From positions 1 through 7,356 of the forward strand of contig JAAUYY010000141.1 of the NCBI GenBank assembly GCA_014804865.1: 7,356 bases of DNA, read 5' to 3'. Below, one piece after another: positions 6,001 through 7,356 of this stretch (positions are counted from its first letter, which is position 1; the number at the start of each line of letters is the position of its first letter). The stretch is from Desulfovibrio sp. GTDB taxonomy: Bacteria; Desulfobacterota; Desulfovibrionia; Desulfovibrionales; Desulfovibrionaceae. The notes under the pieces were generated by a model, which saw nothing but the letters and a program-made list of their open reading frames with translations, did no database searches and was not told where the DNA came from. Made by a program: the position numbers and the translations under genes.

Positions 6001-7301
6001 TCACGCAGTACCTGGGCGAAGGCTGGCTTCAGGCGCCTCCGGACGCGCCGGTCTGGGCCAATGTGGACAAGATCCCCGACGACGTTTACTGGAGCGCGCG
6101 GATGTCCCAGAAGGAGAATCTGCTTGACGCATTGCGCGCCTCGCTCCCCGGTTTCGCGCAGAAATACCACTTGACCAGAGCCCAGCGCGGCAAAATGGAA
6201 AGCATGTTGCGGCCTGGCACGCTGCTCATCGGTTTCGCGCGCCGTTTCGCTCCCTATAAGCGCGCGACATTGCTCTTCGCCGATCCGGATCGTCTGGAGA
6301 GAATTCTGAACAATCCGGAGCGCCCCGTGGCTTTCGTGTTCGCGGGCAAGTCCCATCCGGCCGACGAGGCGGGTATCAATATCCTGCAGGAAGTCATCCG
6401 CATGGCTCGCGATCCCCGTTTCCTGGGCAAAATCTTCTTTATGGAAAATTACAACCTGGGAGTTTCTCGACTGCTCTCGCAGGGCTGCGACGTATGGCTT
6501 AACACGCCGCGCCGCCCGCACGAAGCGTCGGGCACCAGCGGCATGAAACTGCCCGTGAACGGCGGCATTAACTTCAGTATATCCGACGGATGGTGGTGCG
6601 AGGGCTATAATCGCCAGAATGGCTGGACGATTGGCCCTGTCGTGACGCTTGAATTGCCCAGCGACGATCAAAACGACTACACCGACGCCGAGGATCTCTA
6701 TACCTTGCTGGAACAGGCCGTGTTGCCTCTCTATCATGAGCTGAACGGCCAAGGGTTGCCACAGAACTGGATCGCGATGTCGAAAAGGTCGCTTAAGAGC
6801 CTGACGGCGATGTATTCGAGCAATCGCATGGTCAAGGATTATGTGGAGGAAGCCTATTTGCCTGCCGCCATTCGGAGAAAGAATATCGAGGCCAACGACT
6901 GGGCGCTTTGCAAGGAACTGGCCGAATGGGAGAAGGATCTCCCTGTCCGCTTTGGCACTGTGCGAATGGAAGAGATCGTTCTGACCGGCGCCGACGGCAC
7001 GACCATGCTCTGCGGCGAGCCTTTGAGCGTGCGACTCCATATGCGTCTGGGTCAGATGAAACCGGACGAGGTGATCGTGCAACTGGTGATCGGGCGCACC
7101 TACGCGAACGGCAATTTCCGCGAGCCGCCGGACGTTTTGCGCCTCGAACAGAGGCCGTCCGAGGAAGGCGGAGACTCGATGACCTATTTCGCGACCTACA
7201 TCCCGCGGAGGAACGGCCCCTACAGATACGGCGTTCGCGTAATGCCTTATCACAAGGGCTTGAGTAGTCTGCTGGAAACAGGGCTGGTGCTCTGGGGTTA
7301 A
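3045..7301 (+). CDS. Glycogen synthase (GT3) - alpha-glucan phosphorylase (GT35) fusion
   Basis: This 1418-residue cytoplasmic protein joins two enzymes. Residues 1 to about 545 are a GT3 synthase of the eukaryotic GYS type: FEVSWEVCNKVGGIYSVVSS (11-30), THATMLGRS (182-190), DAFTTVSQITGEES (231-244), GRYEMHNKG (305-313) and YEPWGYTPQE (433-442) with the E-x7-E pair E434/E442. H183, R189, R306 and K312 match conserved active-site positions. A basic helix (KELRKKARQ, 508-516) lies where yeast and animal synthases carry their glucose-6-phosphate-sensing arginines. After a linker (about 546-575), residues 576-1418 are a complete phosphorylase of the short bacterial/archaeal type (TIGR02094). It has the N-terminal LRELAYNLWWCW segment (585-596), YYSTEYGITESIPIYSGGLG (673-692), YHMNEGHSAF (835-844), TTHTPVPAGNEAF (874-886), TNGVHTPSY (969-977), GFARRFAPYKR (1063-1073) and EASGTSGMK (1160-1168), where K1168 is the expected pyridoxal-phosphate lysine. 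A beta-rich C-terminal domain (about 1300-1418) ends in a family-typical YGVRVMPYHKG region. One half would use a nucleotide glucose to lengthen glucan; the other would release glucose-1-phosphate. No frameshift or stop is seen at the junction. Confidence 0.95.
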   Translation: MDFNNAPVTLFEVSWEVCNKVGGIYSVVSSKALQAVDKFGEDYFLLGPWLQHNAGFEETDEHIWDSVRNALSARDLKCRLGRWKIPGRPKAILVDFSQRYGSNQLLYELWKNFGVDSLSGGWDYIEPVMFATACGEVISAINDSIVRPNNGRAVALFHEWMCGAGLLNLKRTSPDIGTVFTTHATMLGRSLASTGRDIYSNLRNINPAQEAASQNITAKWSMESASARESDAFTTVSQITGEESSAFLGRSPDVITVNGLDMRVIPDYTEKRDVPLGYRKKILSAASKFLRTDLPANTRILAISGRYEMHNKGIDVFLDALARVEKKIAGTDINVLALFLVMGGHTGINPQAISGDPNSSDNGKPFLCSHYAWNAPQDPILNSCHRLGLENQPGNHIKIIFDPAMLDGNDGFFNMPYEDIISACDYGFFPSWYEPWGYTPQECAAWAVPTVTTDLSGFGMWARNAQKNMSEPYGVGVMPRRGMNFEQSSVALEDYIYKAVTDSEDTYKELRKKARQIAELTSWKYFFSNYEEAFRIALEKANIRTEQGKEAQEGMNRVLAASSSVTPFMRSIMAVAELPPQLSRLRELAYNLWWCWQEKAKTLFMTLNPALWDKCHNPIQMLAQADSERMQQLLDNEEYMRTYTEVMDAFDAYMSVPIKSLSEDLSPEHPVAYYSTEYGITESIPIYSGGLGVLSGDHLKSASDLAIPLVGIGLLYKEGYFKQEIDENGRQVAVYPINNFANLPVTQVLGPDNEPVLVHIELPGRILYARVWQMKIGRVTLYLMDTDITKNSEEDRKITDRLYEANREIRLLQEIVLGMCGVRLLRALNIVPGVYHMNEGHSAFLVLERLQECVREGMSYEEATARVRSNTIFTTHTPVPAGNEAFSVDLMSRYFSNFPPTIQLDWKQFIELGQIEGGNIHHFEMTVLALRFSSFANGVSRLHGEVSRHMWNKLWKSVPLAETPIGYITNGVHTPSYVGDQMLELLTQYLGEGWLQAPPDAPVWANVDKIPDDVYWSARMSQKENLLDALRASLPGFAQKYHLTRAQRGKMESMLRPGTLLIGFARRFAPYKRATLLFADPDRLERILNNPERPVAFVFAGKSHPADEAGINILQEVIRMARDPRFLGKIFFMENYNLGVSRLLSQGCDVWLNTPRRPHEASGTSGMKLPVNGGINFSISDGWWCEGYNRQNGWTIGPVVTLELPSDDQNDYTDAEDLYTLLEQAVLPLYHELNGQGLPQNWIAMSKRSLKSLTAMYSSNRMVKDYVEEAYLPAAIRRKNIEANDWALCKELAEWEKDLPVRFGTVRMEEIVLTGADGTTMLCGEPLSVRLHMRLGQMKPDEVIVQLVIGRTYANGNFREPPDVLRLEQRPSEEGGDSMTYFATYIPRRNGPYRYGVRVMPYHKGLSSLLETGLVLWG

Positions 7302-7310
7302 TTTGACTGG

Positions 7311-7343
7311 AAGCGGCCCGGGATTTGATCCCGGCGCCGTTTT
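7311..7343 (+). terminator. Rho-independent terminator
   Basis: Ten nt after the fusion gene's TAA, CCGGGAT (7318-7324) and ATCCCGG (7328-7334) pair perfectly around a TTG loop. CGGC (7314-7317) and GCCG (7336-7339) extend the stem past a single bulged C (7335). TTTT (7340-7343) follows, with AA at 7311-7312 able to pair with part of it. The T run is short, but stem strength and position fit termination of the operon. Confidence 0.75.
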
Positions 7344-7356
7344 GCGCGGCCGGCAA

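Noticed and set aside
5448..7253. A 601-codon open frame on the - strand inside the fusion gene
   Set aside because: It is in exact codon register with the sense gene, so it exists only because the sense gene avoids TTA, CTA and TCA codons. Its translation is rich in H, R and Q with no recognisable domain, and the sense strand encodes clear GT35 motifs.
1..7356. CRISPR arrays, tRNA or rRNA genes, transposases or other mobile-element marks
   Set aside because: No repeat-spacer pattern, no tRNA-like cloverleaf, no rRNA sequence and no transposase or integrase motif; almost all of the window is conserved glucan-enzyme coding sequence.

Overview
The window carries a compact glycogen (alpha-glucan) metabolism locus, all on the + strand. 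It reads from the end of an unidentified upstream gene (1-111) into a GT4-type glycosyltransferase of the glycogen-synthase-like kind (126-1457). A GH57 alpha-amylase-like protein follows, translationally coupled to it (1457-2776). After a structured 268-nt gap comes a 1418-residue protein (3045-7301) that joins a eukaryotic-type (GT3) glycogen synthase to a complete GT35 alpha-glucan phosphorylase. A rho-independent-terminator-like hairpin follows the last stop codon (about 7311-7343), so the window probably ends at the 3' end of the operon.

The organism is a bacterium. DNA is GC-rich by eye, genes are tightly packed, and clear purine-rich Shine-Dalgarno sequences precede each start (AGGGGG twice, AAAGGAGA once). 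SD use argues against Bacteroidota, where I recall related GT4-GH57 pairs. I favour a Desulfovibrio-like member of Desulfobacterota, because the GT4 / GH57 / long 'alpha-glucan phosphorylase' arrangement is familiar to me from that group. This is recollection, not a search result, and there is no rRNA or other phylogenetic marker in the window.

How the genes may work together: the GT4 protein and the GT3 half both look like nucleotide-sugar-dependent alpha-1,4-glucan synthases. The GH57 protein has the fold and the two catalytic carboxylates of alpha-glucan hydrolases/transferases. The GT35 half would release glucose-1-phosphate from the polymer. No glgC, recognisable branching enzyme or debranching enzyme is present here, so precursor supply and any separate branching activity must be encoded elsewhere.

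The most striking feature is the synthase-phosphorylase fusion: enzymes for building and degrading the same polymer in one chain, with catalytic motifs apparently intact in both halves. The rest is less unusual: a hairpin-rich spacer before the fusion gene and a 22-nt direct repeat at the left edge that may be real or an assembly-edge effect.
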